Positions 8,170 through 16,443 of a DNA stretch of 32,067 bases are shown in pieces. How positions within the stretch are numbered: the stretch's first letter is position 1; every line of letters starts with the position of its first letter. Under the pieces are notes generated by a model, which searched no databases, was not told where the DNA came from, and saw only the letters and a program-made list of their open reading frames with translations. Source of the stretch: Candidatus Saccharibacteria bacterium QS_5_54_17 (GTDB lineage: Bacteria; Patescibacteriota; Saccharimonadia; QS-5-54-17); assembly GCA_003022365.1 (NCBI GenBank), contig PXOU01000018.1:139964-172030 (forward strand). The letters are read 5' to 3'. The translations under genes and the position numbers were made by a program.

Positions 8170-8887
8170 ACCGACGCGTCCACATACGCCATTTGATCAT
8201 AACCAGATCCCGGAGCGTGGAAAACGCGGCCGCTATCGGGGTATTTCCCAGCGCGCTGCCGCCGACATCCTGCCAATCCGGCACGGGGATAGTGGTAATG
8301 GCGTAGCCGTGCTGTTTGGTGATCGCCAGCAGTTCAATATCAAACCCCCAGCCGCCTATGGTCTGCCGCGGGAAAATGGTTTCGGCAACGTCGCTTCTAA
8401 ACGCCTTGAACCCGCATTGGGTATCCGGCACCGACTCGCCCAATACCCAGCGGATTACGGCATTTCCCAAACTGGATATCATTTTGCGCAGCCCTTGGTG
8501 TGATCGGGCGAGATCACGGACGGCGATAATGGCATCCGCGTCTGAGCCCATTTGCTCCTTGAGCGTGTATAAGTAATGCAGCGGCGTTGCCAAATCGGCA
8601 TCCATAAACATCCGGTATCGTCCCCTCCCGCGTTCCATACCATAGGCAACATCAGCCCCTTTTCCCCGCCCGCGGGATAACTCGAATACCCGGAGCTCCG
8701 GGAACATGCTCCGTTTGCTCCGGGCAATATCGGCAGTGCCGTCCCGGCTATCGGCTGCCACCACGATAACTTCCACACTTTCAAACAGATCACTGTTTAC
8801 ATAGGCAGCCAGGACATCCAGAGATCCCCCGATCCGGTCGGCTTCATGAAAGGCCGGTATCACGATGCTTAATTCCGGGGTCTTCAT
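8162..8887 (-). CDS. GT2 family glycosyltransferase, dolichyl/polyprenyl-phosphate hexose synthase-like
   Basis: A 241-residue GT-A fold enzyme resembling DPM1/ALG5-type polyprenyl-phosphate glucosyl- or mannosyltransferases. It starts with the family's LSIVIPAFHEADRIGGSL, carries the DxD motif at Asp96-Ala-Asp98 (FMDADLATP), and has the PDTQCGFKAFR signature at about 154-164 followed by GWGFDIELL. There is no C-terminal membrane segment, as in the short DPM1 class. Its start overlaps the GtrA fusion gene by ATGA, and its end overlaps the GT39-like gene by 8 bases. It is therefore likely to supply a polyprenyl-phosphate sugar to its two GT-C neighbours (inference). Confidence 0.88.
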   Translation of the reverse strand: MKTPELSIVIPAFHEADRIGGSLDVLAAYVNSDLFESVEVIVVAADSRDGTADIARSKRSMFPELRVFELSRGRGKGADVAYGMERGRGRYRMFMDADLATPLHYLYTLKEQMGSDADAIIAVRDLARSHQGLRKMISSLGNAVIRWVLGESVPDTQCGFKAFRSDVAETIFPRQTIGGWGFDIELLAITKQHGYAITTIPVPDWQDVGGSALGNTPIAAAFSTLRDLVMIKWRMWTRRYE

Positions 8888-10902
8888 GGTGTATATACGG
8901 TGAATAGTATGGTGTCAGGCCGTTTTTGGGAATAGACGTGTTCGGCTTGGTAGCCGGGGAAGCGCACCTGCCCGGTGGTTTCACTTCGAGGCACGATGAT
9001 AGGCGCATCCGAGTTGTTGGCAGCCCGCTGGGAGGCGCCCGGCGGAACAAACCGGTAATCGTCCCGGGTGAGATAGCGGACAATTGGTTTCCCCCGTCTG
9101 TCAACCACCACGACCGTTCCCGCCGGCAATTCCCGGTCGCGGACATATCGGGCAGCCCGGACATGGCGCTCATGGTAAGCGGTGAATACTTCCGGGGTAT
9201 TGGCCCAGGCCACAAAATAGTGTTGCCAATTATAGAACGTCGATACCCCCAGCGTGAGCAGAATCATCCCCACGGCCAACTGCAAGGCCAAAACGTTCCG
9301 CGGGAACACCCCGCGCCACCGGGCAAATAACTCACTCAACCCCACGGCAGCCAGGATGCAGGCAATCGGCAACATGGCAACATTCCGGGCGGCAGCGGGC
9401 TGGCCGGCCCCGAAAAGGTTGACCAGGAATAGGCTCGCCAGCATTATCACCAAAGCCCCGTACCGGATGTCCCGGAAACGTCGGAGCGCTAATAACACCC
9501 CCAACACGAACAGGACCCCCACCACACCGCCCAAAAGCGGCATGCCTGGTAAATTATGCAACAGGGATTGATCGCCCCGGATGTGGAACAACCCCAGTCC
9601 GGCAATCCCGTTTAACAAAAGCTCCCGACCGGTTAAAACCGGGGTTTGCGCTGCAAGCACCACCGCTTCACCTACCTCCCGTAACCGTTCGACCCCGCCA
9701 CCCAATGCAGCGAATACGATACGTGGCGCTCCGGCAATCGCCATACTCAAAAGCACGATCAAAATCGGTTGTCCGGAGTATTTCATGCGGTCCCGGTAGT
9801 ATCGCCGAGCGAATATACCCAGGAGCAGCAACAACACGATCCACGTATAATACGGCACACCACCATACCACAGCCCACCCAGGGTGAGGCCGGCTGCGAC
9901 ATACCATAATGCTTTATTGCTGCGGAGCGCCCGGGCGACCGCCCACATGCCCAGCGGCACCAGCACCGGAACGAGGGCCGTATAATCGCTGAGTCTACTG
10001 ATATGCAGCGCCCATGGGGCGCTTGCCATCAAAAAAGCGGCTACCAAGGCCGTCCGCCGGCTAAACCATGCCTGGGCCGCCAGATAGGTCAGCAGTACCG
10101 CCAGGATGCCGAGTATAGCCGAAACTATCCGCAGCGCTAAAACCGTTTTCCCCAGCAGAAATACGCTGGCCGTCTGCAACAACAGGTAGGGTGCTCCCAC
10201 CAGAGCCGTAGTCTGATTCAGCGTGCCCGGATTGCCGCCGGCAACCCGGGCGGCAATCAGTCCATCAGTCGCCTCTCCCGGATGGAGGCCGGGCGGCAAG
10301 GTGTCCAGTTGCCATAGTCTGAATACCCCCGCCAGCGCCAGCACGCCGGCCAATAGCAGATAGTGCCGGTAATCGGCGAACCAATCTCCGATGGCGTCGA
10401 AAATGTGGCTGCGGCGGTCATTGAATACCACGTTCCGGTATAACAGGTAATTCCACACCATACTGAAAACGGTGGCGACTATTTTGGCGGCGTTGTTAAA
10501 GACGAAATCCTGGCTCAATAGGCCGTCCAACCCGAGAACGGTGACCCCGGTATACGCCAGTGCCAGCGGCGCTTCCCACACAAACAACAAAAAGGTGAGG
10601 ACACCGGTCTGGATGAGGTACAAACCGGCCGCCGTCACCAACACGAACAGGGCGGCCTGGACCAGAACCTGCCGGGAGCGGGAGCCGAACACGTAGGTCT
10701 TGTTGGCGATGAAACTGAACATCATGGCCAGCGTGGTCGAGAGCAAGTGGGCCGGAATGGCCGCCCAGCCGAGCACCCCAAAAGCGAGGTTAAATACGGC
10801 GAAGTCGATCAGGGTATTGATGATGCCGGTAATTCCGAATTTGCCGACCTGTTTGCCTTCTTCCTGCAACGGCGCGTAACTATCCTTTGTTTTTTGCATC
10901 AT
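8884..10902 (-). CDS. GtrA-domain / GT-C glycosyltransferase fusion membrane protein
   Basis: A 672-residue membrane protein with two parts. Residues about 18-165 form a GtrA-like four-helix domain (KFGITGIINTLIDFAVFNL, then FSFIANKTYVF), a family thought to flip polyprenyl-phosphate sugars across the membrane. Residues about 180-672 form a PMT/ArnT-like GT-C enzyme with many membrane helices and a soluble tail. In the first external loop, where relatives usually have an Asp-Glu pair, this protein has LPPGLHPGEATDG. Glu210 is kept but the preceding residue is Gly209, so catalytic competence is uncertain. AGGAAA precedes the ATG at 10902, and the start overlaps the dnaB end by 23 bases. A flippase-like domain fused to a transferase fits the adjacent GT2 enzyme. 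Confidence 0.82.
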   Translation of the reverse strand: MMQKTKDSYAPLQEEGKQVGKFGITGIINTLIDFAVFNLAFGVLGWAAIPAHLLSTTLAMMFSFIANKTYVFGSRSRQVLVQAALFVLVTAAGLYLIQTGVLTFLLFVWEAPLALAYTGVTVLGLDGLLSQDFVFNNAAKIVATVFSMVWNYLLYRNVVFNDRRSHIFDAIGDWFADYRHYLLLAGVLALAGVFRLWQLDTLPPGLHPGEATDGLIAARVAGGNPGTLNQTTALVGAPYLLLQTASVFLLGKTVLALRIVSAILGILAVLLTYLAAQAWFSRRTALVAAFLMASAPWALHISRLSDYTALVPVLVPLGMWAVARALRSNKALWYVAAGLTLGGLWYGGVPYYTWIVLLLLLGIFARRYYRDRMKYSGQPILIVLLSMAIAGAPRIVFAALGGGVERLREVGEAVVLAAQTPVLTGRELLLNGIAGLGLFHIRGDQSLLHNLPGMPLLGGVVGVLFVLGVLLALRRFRDIRYGALVIMLASLFLVNLFGAGQPAAARNVAMLPIACILAAVGLSELFARWRGVFPRNVLALQLAVGMILLTLGVSTFYNWQHYFVAWANTPEVFTAYHERHVRAARYVRDRELPAGTVVVVDRRGKPIVRYLTRDDYRFVPPGASQRAANNSDAPIIVPRSETTGQVRFPGYQAEHVYSQKRPDTILFTVYTP

Positions 10903-12238
10903 CGTGTTTCCTGTCTACTTGCCGGAATAACTGCATTTCTCCGTGGAAGTACAGTTCTACCTGCCCGGTCGGCCCGTTACGGTGCTTTTTGACAAATAAA
11001 TCGGTTAAGTGCTCGCGGTCGGTCTCCGGATTGTAATAATCTTCCCGGTACAAAAATAGTACGACATCGGCGTCCTGCTCGATGGAACCTGATTCACGCA
11101 GATCGGCCAACTGCGGGATTTGCGGATTTCGCTGTTCCACCGTCCGGGATAGCTGGCTCAGCGCCACCACCGGCACATTTAATTCCCGTGCCAGGCCTTT
11201 GAGTCCCCGGGAAATTTCGGAAACCTCCTGCACCCGGTTATCGCCGTATTTCCCCTGGCTACTCATCAGCTGTAGGTAGTCTATGATGATCATGCCCAAC
11301 CCGTGTTCGTTCTGGATGCGCCGGGCTTTGGTGCGGATTTCCATGACATTGAGCATCGGCGTATCGTCAATAAAAACGGGCGCTTCGGACAAACTGCCGT
11401 AGGCAATCCCGATCTGGGCGAAATCATCGTCACTGAGATTCCCCGTCCGGAGCTTCCAGGAGTCCACGCCCGATTCAGCACTCAGCATGCGATCTACCAG
11501 TTGCTCCTGGCTCATTTCCAGACTGAAGATACCCACCGGCACGCCGTCGGTTGCCGCCACGTGATGGGCCAGGTTCAGCGCGAAGGTAGATTTGCCCATG
11601 GCCGGTCGGGCGGCCAGCACCAACAGATCAGAATTCTGAAAACCGGCCAAAATATTATCCAGACTGGAAAATCCGCTGGCCACACCCCGGAGTTTGCCGT
11701 CGCTTTTATTCAACTCTTCTATCCGGTCGAAACTTTCGCTGAGCACGTCACTGATGGCCCGAAACCCTTTACCGGTTTTGTGTTCGGAGACGTTGTAGAG
11801 GAGCTGCTCGGCCTTATCCAGCAGTTCATCGGTGTCGTCGCTGCCACTGTAGCCCAGCTGGGTAATTTCTCCCGCCGCGGTGATCAGCCGCCTGAGCGTC
11901 GCTTTCTTGCTGACGATATCCCCGTAGTAGTGCACGTGGGCGGCGCTGGGAACCGAGTTGGATAGCTCGGTTATGTAGCCGGCGCCGCCGACATCGTCGA
12001 TGACGCCGCTGCTCTCGAGTTTGTCGGTCAGCGTTAAGACATCGATTGGCTGCCGCTTTTCATACAGTTCCAACATAGCGCGGAATATCACCCCGTGCCG
12101 CTGTTCATAAAAATCATCCGATCCGACGGTATCGGCGATTTTGGTTATGGCATCCGCCTCCAGCAGGATACTGCCCAGCAAACTGCTTTCGGCCTGGATA
12201 TTCTGCGGTGGTAGGGTGGGCGTTTCTTCCTCAGCCAC
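10880..12238 (-). CDS. dnaB: Replicative DNA helicase DnaB
   Basis: A 452-residue hexameric 5'-3' helicase of the replication fork. The N-terminal primase-interacting domain begins LPPQNIQAESSLLGSILL. The RecA-like C-terminal domain has Walker A ARPAMGKST at about 210-218, Walker B MIIIDYLQLM at 316-325, the arginine-containing loop QLSRTVEQR and the DLRESGSIEQDAD motif. The start codon is GTG at 12238 with AAGGGA about 8 bases upstream. An ATG that overlaps the dnaX stop opens a different, 9-codon frame. No intein is present, and length is normal for the family. Confidence 0.96.
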   Translation of the reverse strand: MAEEETPTLPPQNIQAESSLLGSILLEADAITKIADTVGSDDFYEQRHGVIFRAMLELYEKRQPIDVLTLTDKLESSGVIDDVGGAGYITELSNSVPSAAHVHYYGDIVSKKATLRRLITAAGEITQLGYSGSDDTDELLDKAEQLLYNVSEHKTGKGFRAISDVLSESFDRIEELNKSDGKLRGVASGFSSLDNILAGFQNSDLLVLAARPAMGKSTFALNLAHHVAATDGVPVGIFSLEMSQEQLVDRMLSAESGVDSWKLRTGNLSDDDFAQIGIAYGSLSEAPVFIDDTPMLNVMEIRTKARRIQNEHGLGMIIIDYLQLMSSQGKYGDNRVQEVSEISRGLKGLARELNVPVVALSQLSRTVEQRNPQIPQLADLRESGSIEQDADVVLFLYREDYYNPETDREHLTDLFVKKHRNGPTGQVELYFHGEMQLFRQVDRKHDDAKNKG

Positions 12239-12256
12239 GACGCTTCCCTTTGCTGC

Positions 12257-13750
12257 TCATACGATCTCCCCGCCCAGAATATCAAATACCTGTTTGATGC
12301 TCTCATCATCTTCGCCGTTCGCCCGGCTACTTCCGGCCGCTTGCTGGCTCGAGGAGGCGAGTACGATATCAAGCGGCACCGCCCCGCCGTGAGCCTGCTC
12401 CAAGGCGTCTTTGATGGTCGTAAAATTGTGGTGTTCGCGTAAACGCCGGTGATGGAACCTAAATCGGGCCGTCATGGTGCATCCTTCCGGGCTGAAATCC
12501 ACCTGCGTGTTCCGGACTAACCCATACAGCGAGGTGTTTTGTTGCTTGATCAAACTTAAAGCTTTCACCCATACCGAGTCGGTCGGGGCCGCCGGTTGCC
12601 CGGCGCCTTTCGACCCGGCATCCGTTGACTGTCCGTGGTGAGTCGATGGCTGTTGGCTCGCCTTTTGGGGAGCCGACGATGATCCTCGCCGTTTCTTAGG
12701 CGATTTTTGCCGGGTTTGCTTCGGGGTGGAAGCCGCCTGTTGCCGGAAATCATCGGTTGCTTGGGTTTTGGAGTCGGGTGCTCCCGCCTGGTAGCTGATG
12801 CGCAGCAACGCCGACTCTATGGAAACTCCCAAATCGGCGACATTATGGGGGATACTGCTCAACTCGGACAGCAGCTGCCGGGCGTTATATAACCGCATAT
12901 CGCTGTCTTTTAGGTGTTGGCGTATGTAGCGGCGCGTCGCCTCCTGCAGTTGTTTTAAAACATTTCCCGTTGCGGCGCCGCTATCCAGCATTTCATCCAA
13001 TAAGCGGATCATTTCTTCCGGTTTCTGGTCGATGGCGGCTTCCATCAGTTGGCGGATGTGCTCATGCTGGGCGATACCGACTACTGAATAGACGTGATCG
13101 GTAGTAATGCGTTCATCAGTGCCCGCTAATTGATCCAATAGACTGATGCTATCCCGTACGCTCCCCTCCCCCAGCTCAGCCAAAAGCCGGAGCGCTTGAT
13201 CGTCAATGGCGATATCCTCGGCTTCAGCAATGGTGTGCAAATGCTGCCCCAGCACCTGGGTAGAAACCGGATAAAACGGAAAGTGCTGGGTGCGCGAGGT
13301 AATGGTTTGGGGCAGTTTGTGCGGTTCGGTGGTGGCTAAAATGAAAATAGCGTGGGCTGGCGGCTCTTCCAGCGTTTTCAGCAAGGCGTTGAAAGCGGCA
13401 CCGCTGAGCATATGCACTTCGTCGATGATATAGACTTTGTAATCCAGGTAATTGGGCGCCACGTGCACCTTTTCCCGGAGCTCGCGGATTTCATCGATGC
13501 CGTTATTGCTGGCGGCATCGATCTCAATGATGTCCACCTCATGGCTGGTGTCTTCCAGCCGGTTCAGCCGGCGGGCGAAAATCCGGGCCGCGCTGGTTTT
13601 GCCGGTTCCCCGGGGACCGGTAAATACATAGGCGTGCGAAACCCGGCCCTTGGTCAAGGCATTTTCCAGCGTGGTCGCCACGTGCTCCTGCCCGATCAAT
13701 TGATCAAAATTTTGGCTGCGGTACTTCCGGTACAGAGCGAGAGAATCCAC
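12257..13750 (-). CDS. dnaX: DNA polymerase III subunit gamma/tau, zinc module missing
   Basis: A 497-residue clamp-loader ATPase. The AAA+ core shows Walker A GPRGTGKTS at 45-53, Walker B VYIIDEVHML with Asp110-Glu111, LKTLEEPPAHAIFILATTE, and the sensor/arginine-finger region ITSRTQHF. In most DnaX proteins a four-cysteine zinc module follows the Walker A helix. Here the chain goes straight from ARRLNRLEDTSHEVD to IIEIDAASNNG and all four cysteines are absent. A low-complexity linker at about 335-390, rich in Gln, Ser, Lys and Pro, precedes a C-terminal domain resembling domain V. The GTG start has GAGG 11 bases upstream. No obvious frameshift site for a gamma product was found. Confidence 0.94.
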   Translation of the reverse strand: MDSLALYRKYRSQNFDQLIGQEHVATTLENALTKGRVSHAYVFTGPRGTGKTSAARIFARRLNRLEDTSHEVDIIEIDAASNNGIDEIRELREKVHVAPNYLDYKVYIIDEVHMLSGAAFNALLKTLEEPPAHAIFILATTEPHKLPQTITSRTQHFPFYPVSTQVLGQHLHTIAEAEDIAIDDQALRLLAELGEGSVRDSISLLDQLAGTDERITTDHVYSVVGIAQHEHIRQLMEAAIDQKPEEMIRLLDEMLDSGAATGNVLKQLQEATRRYIRQHLKDSDMRLYNARQLLSELSSIPHNVADLGVSIESALLRISYQAGAPDSKTQATDDFRQQAASTPKQTRQKSPKKRRGSSSAPQKASQQPSTHHGQSTDAGSKGAGQPAAPTDSVWVKALSLIKQQNTSLYGLVRNTQVDFSPEGCTMTARFRFHHRRLREHHNFTTIKDALEQAHGGAVPLDIVLASSSQQAAGSSRANGEDDESIKQVFDILGGEIV

Positions 13751-13813
13751 CGTTTATATTACCTCTTACACTGATACCAGTATGCCGTAATTGGGCCTGT
13801 TTTTCCAGCCAAT

Positions 13814-14160
13814 CGTATAGTCTCCCGGCAGCGAGAATAGGAAGCAAGCAGTAAGAAGTAAGAAGCAAGTGGAAATAAAAGTGTGTTATTCCTGCCTCCT
13901 CTCTTTGTCATTCCGAACTTGGTTCGGAATGACATTCTGCAACAGGGAAACGATCCCGGACCCCGATCCGAGATCAATTTTCGGAGGTCACTGCCAATTT
14001 AGTTCGGAACCAGCTCTGAAACGGATCCTGAAACAAGTTCAGGATGACAGTTTCAGAGCCTATTGCTTCTCACTCCCTGTCTACCGTCTACCCCTCTACT
14101 GACTACCTCCTCCACAGTAAACAGCAAGGAGCTGTTCAATACGTTTCTGTTACACTAAGG
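13814..14160 (+). repeat. Composite intergenic repeat, copy 1
   Basis: This fills most of the 489-base gap between dnaX and the next gene. The left unit CGTATAGTCTCCCGGC (13814-13829) and the right unit, CAAGGAGCTGTTCAATACG at 14125 running on to ACACTAAGG at 14160, recur at both ends of copies 2 and 3. The interior holds purine-rich GTAAGAAGTAAGAAGCAAG, a perfect 13-bp hairpin with a 3-base loop at 13906-13934, a GATCCCGGACCCCGATCC unit near 13953, and the palindrome ATCCTGAA-ACAAG-TTCAGGAT at 14025-14045. No reading frame is convincing. The remaining bases at 13751-13813 carry the dnaX ribosome-binding site and perhaps its promoter. Confidence 0.75.
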
Positions 14161-14239
14161 CCGATTAAGTAGGCACACACCTCGCCTGCTTTTTGGTTTG
14201 CTTTCAGTCTTTTTTGCCCCGGTGGTCCGGTCGCCTATA

Positions 14240-14749
14240 TCAGCCGGTTATGGCGGCTTCGATGGCGGCCCACTCGGCATTTTCTTCTTCGGGGATGACC
14301 GCGGTAACTTGATCGCCCGGTTGGGCTTTGAAGTAGGTTACGCTGGCCATGAGCACCCGGTATTCGCTGTCGTCAACGTTGATGAAGTATTGCCCGCCCT
14401 TTTGTTCGACCGTGCCGATCACTTTTTGGCGCGGCACCGGCCCGATTTGCTTATATATGAAGGTGCCGTCTTCGGCTATGGTGAGTTTCAAAATGTCACC
14501 CTGAACAAGTTTTGATTTCGACGCATAGTTGGCCGGCACCGGGAAGGTTTTTCCGTCCGGGCCGATCATGTTCTGTCCATCGAAGACACCTTCGATAACC
14601 TTGCCGGCTTGTTCGGTCGCTGGGGTGGTTTCGGCTTCCTCCTCGCCGACCAGGCTGATAAGCAGTTCTTTGGCTGCCGCCACGTTGGTCTCGGCTTCGT
14701 GCAACAGGCTCCGAAGCCGCTTAATCTGTTTATCCGCTATTTCCGCCAT
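14240..14749 (-). CDS. Conserved hypothetical protein: helical N-terminus plus small beta-rich domain
   Basis: A 169-residue cytoplasmic protein without membrane segments. Residues 1-35 (ADKQIKRLRSLLHEAETNVAA...) look like a single amphipathic helix or coiled coil. An acidic linker (VGEEEAETTPATE) follows, then a beta-rich domain beginning KVIEGVFDGQNMIGPDGKTF and VPANYASKSKLVQGDILKL. The chain ends in a Trp/Ala-containing helix after EEENAEWA. I recall similar sequences from CPR genomes but cannot name a characterised family. KVIGTV and GDxL patterns suggest an OB- or SH3-like barrel (inference). The start has AAAGGA 9 bases upstream of the ATG. It lies downstream of rplL but is separated from it by repeats, so a ribosome- or RNA-related role is only a guess. 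Confidence 0.8.
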   Translation of the reverse strand: MAEIADKQIKRLRSLLHEAETNVAAAKELLISLVGEEEAETTPATEQAGKVIEGVFDGQNMIGPDGKTFPVPANYASKSKLVQGDILKLTIAEDGTFIYKQIGPVPRQKVIGTVEQKGGQYFINVDDSEYRVLMASVTYFKAQPGDQVTAVIPEEENAEWAAIEAAITG

Positions 14750-14856
14750 GTTTGTGTCCTTTTTAAATCAAAAACGTAGAATAAAGCTCCCGACGCCTTA
14801 TCTCCTCACACCTTACCAGCTCTATTATGCATGAGTCAAAATATTTATACAAGCCG

Positions 14857-14887
14857 AGCACACGTGCCGGCCTCGCATACGTGTGCT
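14857..14887. repeat. Intergenic hairpin
   Basis: AGCACACGT (14857-14865) and ACGTGTGCT (14879-14887) form a perfect 9-bp stem with a 13-base loop GCCGGCCTCGCAT. It lies upstream of the conserved hypothetical gene and has no T-run on either strand, so it is not a standard terminator. A run of nine G follows at 14920-14928. Confidence 0.6.
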
Positions 14888-14939
14888 ATGCAGACTATCT
14901 ACAGGGCGTCGGTTTGGTTGGGGGGGGGTCCGCTCACCC

Positions 14940-15200
14940 GGCAATTAACATCCGGAACCCCGATCCGGTAATTGTCATTCCTGAAACAAGTTCAGGACAG
15001 GCTCTGAATTTATTTCAGGATCTATTTCAGAGCCGATTCCGAAACAAGCCTGCCTACCGGCAAGGCAGGTTCGCAGTGACGAATGACGGAGGAGGTTCGC
15101 AGTGACAAAGAGGCTTTGTACTTTTTCACTTGCTTCTTACTTCTTGCTGCTTACTACCTGTTCCCTTCATCCCGGACCTCGATCCGGGAATGGACCATTT
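14940..15200 (-). repeat. Intergenic palindromic repeat cluster, partial composite element in reverse orientation
   Basis: This holds the same building blocks as the three composite repeats but without their end units. CCTGAAACAAGTTCAGG is at 14980-14996. CCTGCC...GGCAGG lies at about 15049-15069. Two copies of GGTTCGCAGTGAC occur. The reverse complement of the GTAAGAAG block is at about 15124-15155 (CTTGCTTCTTACTTCTTGC), and CCCGGACCTCGATCCGGG lies at about 15173-15190. The whole 14750-15205 stretch contains no credible gene. Its last hairpin lies just 3' of rplL and might serve as a transcript end. Confidence 0.65.
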
Positions 15201-15205
15201 TCTGG

Positions 15206-15766
15206 TTAGGAAAGTTCGACAGTGGCGCCGGCATCCTCGAGTTTCTGCTTGGCGTCCTCGGCCTCATCCTTGGAGGCGTTTTCCTTCAACGCCTTGGGAA
15301 CGCCTTCCACCATAGCCTTGCTTTCGGCCAACCCTTCGCCGGTTATCTCACGGACAACCTTGATCACGTTGATCTTATCAGATCCCGGATCCTGCAAGGT
15401 AATGGTGAATTCGCTCTGTTCTTCACCACCGCCTTCTTCACCGCCTTCGGCAGCTCCCGCTGCTGCGGGCGCCGCGGCTACCGGTGCTGAGGCGGATACC
15501 CCGAAACGGTCTTCCAGTACCTTGACCAACTCGCTTAAGTCCAGAGCCGAAAGTGACTCGATTTGCCCCACCAGCTCTTGGAATTTCTCCGGAACTTCTG
15601 TCTCGGTGTTCTCTCCGGCCGAGGTTTCATCCGGGGTAGCGGTTTGCTCTTGGAATTCTTCGGCCTGCTCGGCCTGCCCCTCGTCCTGTTTATTCTCGTC
15701 TTGTGTGTCGTCTTGTTTTTGGTCTTGTTTCTTTTTGCTTGCTTGTGATTTGCTCTGTTCAGCCAT
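15206..15766 (-). CDS. rplL: Ribosomal protein bL12 (L7/L12) with a 60-residue acidic N-terminal extension
   Basis: The L7/L12 stalk protein that recruits translation GTPases. The core is typical: dimerisation domain from about residue 61 ([20 protein letters not shown]), Ala/Pro/Gly hinge at 91-115, and C-terminal domain from 118 with [20 protein letters not shown] and the ending [10 protein letters not shown]. The protein is 186 residues against about 120-130 usually. The excess is an N-terminal stretch rich in Gln, Glu, Asp and Lys and predicted disordered. The extension is translated, since the ATG at 15766 has AAAGGAG six bases upstream and no internal Met exists before the core. It is co-transcribed with rplJ (30-base gap). 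Confidence 0.96.
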   Translation of the reverse strand: MAEQSKSQASKKKQDQKQDDTQDENKQDEGQAEQAEEFQEQTATPDETSAGENTETEVPEKFQELVGQIESLSALDLSELVKVLEDRFGVSASAPVAAAPAAAGAAEGGEEGGGEEQSEFTITLQDPGSDKINVIKVVREITGEGLAESKAMVEGVPKALKENASKDEAEDAKQKLEDAGATVELS

Positions 15767-15796
15767 AGTATACTCCTTTATAGTTTATTAGATTTA

Positions 15797-16333
15797 TCAG
15801 CCAGCTGACTGCTCTTGGGCCCCGGAAATACTATCCAAAGCCGTTACCAGGCCCCGCAAATTGCCGCCCAGTGTCGTGACTACCCCGCTCAGCGGCGCCG
15901 CCAAAGTACCGACCAACTGGCCCTGTAGCTCCTGGCGTGATGGCAGCGAAGCCAGTCGTTTGATCTCATCCGCGCTCAAGCGTTGACCAAACCCGTTCAC
16001 GCCGGCAATCGGTTCCAGAATCTGGTACTCCCGGGCATAATTAACCGCGGTTTTGGCCGGCATGACTTGATCGTCGTAGCCGGTAATGACCGCTACGGGT
16101 CCGGTGATGTCGGCGATATCCAATTGGCTGTAGACACGGGAGGCTGCCAGTTTGAACATGGCGTTTTTGACCACCCGGAAATTGCCGTTGTTGTTTTTGG
16201 CTTCTGCGCGTAATTCTTCAGCCTGCTTAACCGACATACCCGAATAGGCGACCACCACCGTCATGGCGGATCGGGTGAGTTCCTGGGTGAGTACCTCGAC
16301 CTGGGCTTGTTTTTGTTGGCGTGTTTTGGCCAT
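15797..16333 (-). CDS. rplJ: Ribosomal protein uL10
   Basis: Stalk base protein L10, 178 residues, which anchors L7/L12 dimers to the 23S rRNA. The start MAKTRQQKQAQVEVLTQEL, then TVVVAYSGMSVKQAEELRAEA, FRVVKNAMFKLA and ITGPVAVITGYDD all match the family. A C-terminal helix for L12 binding follows after LAAPLSGVVTTLGGNLRGL. An upstream GAAGGGG precedes the ATG. The gene follows a leader with an L10-binding motif and an intrinsic attenuator, so autoregulation by the L10-L12 complex is expected. Confidence 0.97.
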   Translation of the reverse strand: MAKTRQQKQAQVEVLTQELTRSAMTVVVAYSGMSVKQAEELRAEAKNNNGNFRVVKNAMFKLAASRVYSQLDIADITGPVAVITGYDDQVMPAKTAVNYAREYQILEPIAGVNGFGQRLSADEIKRLASLPSRQELQGQLVGTLAAPLSGVVTTLGGNLRGLVTALDSISGAQEQSAG

Positions 16334-16352
16334 CTAGACACCCCTTCAGATT

Positions 16353-16379
16353 AAAAAACTTTGGCCTCGACCGCCAAAG
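16353..16379 (-). terminator. Attenuator hairpin upstream of rplJ
   Basis: On the minus strand CTTTGGC (16379-16373) pairs with GCCAAAG (16365-16359), followed directly by six T (16358-16353). It lies only 19 bases before the rplJ start codon and inside its transcript. It therefore acts as an attenuator rather than the end of another gene. Confidence 0.8.
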
Positions 16380-16443
16380 ACATACACGAAACTTGCGCTT
16401 TCCTGCGTTGGTTTCTGGCAACCAACACCTAAAAATGTTTGCA

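Noticed and set aside
12257-13750. Programmed frameshift in dnaX
   Set aside because: No A-rich slippery run followed by a hairpin was found in the linker region, and the single frame gives a full-length tau-like protein.
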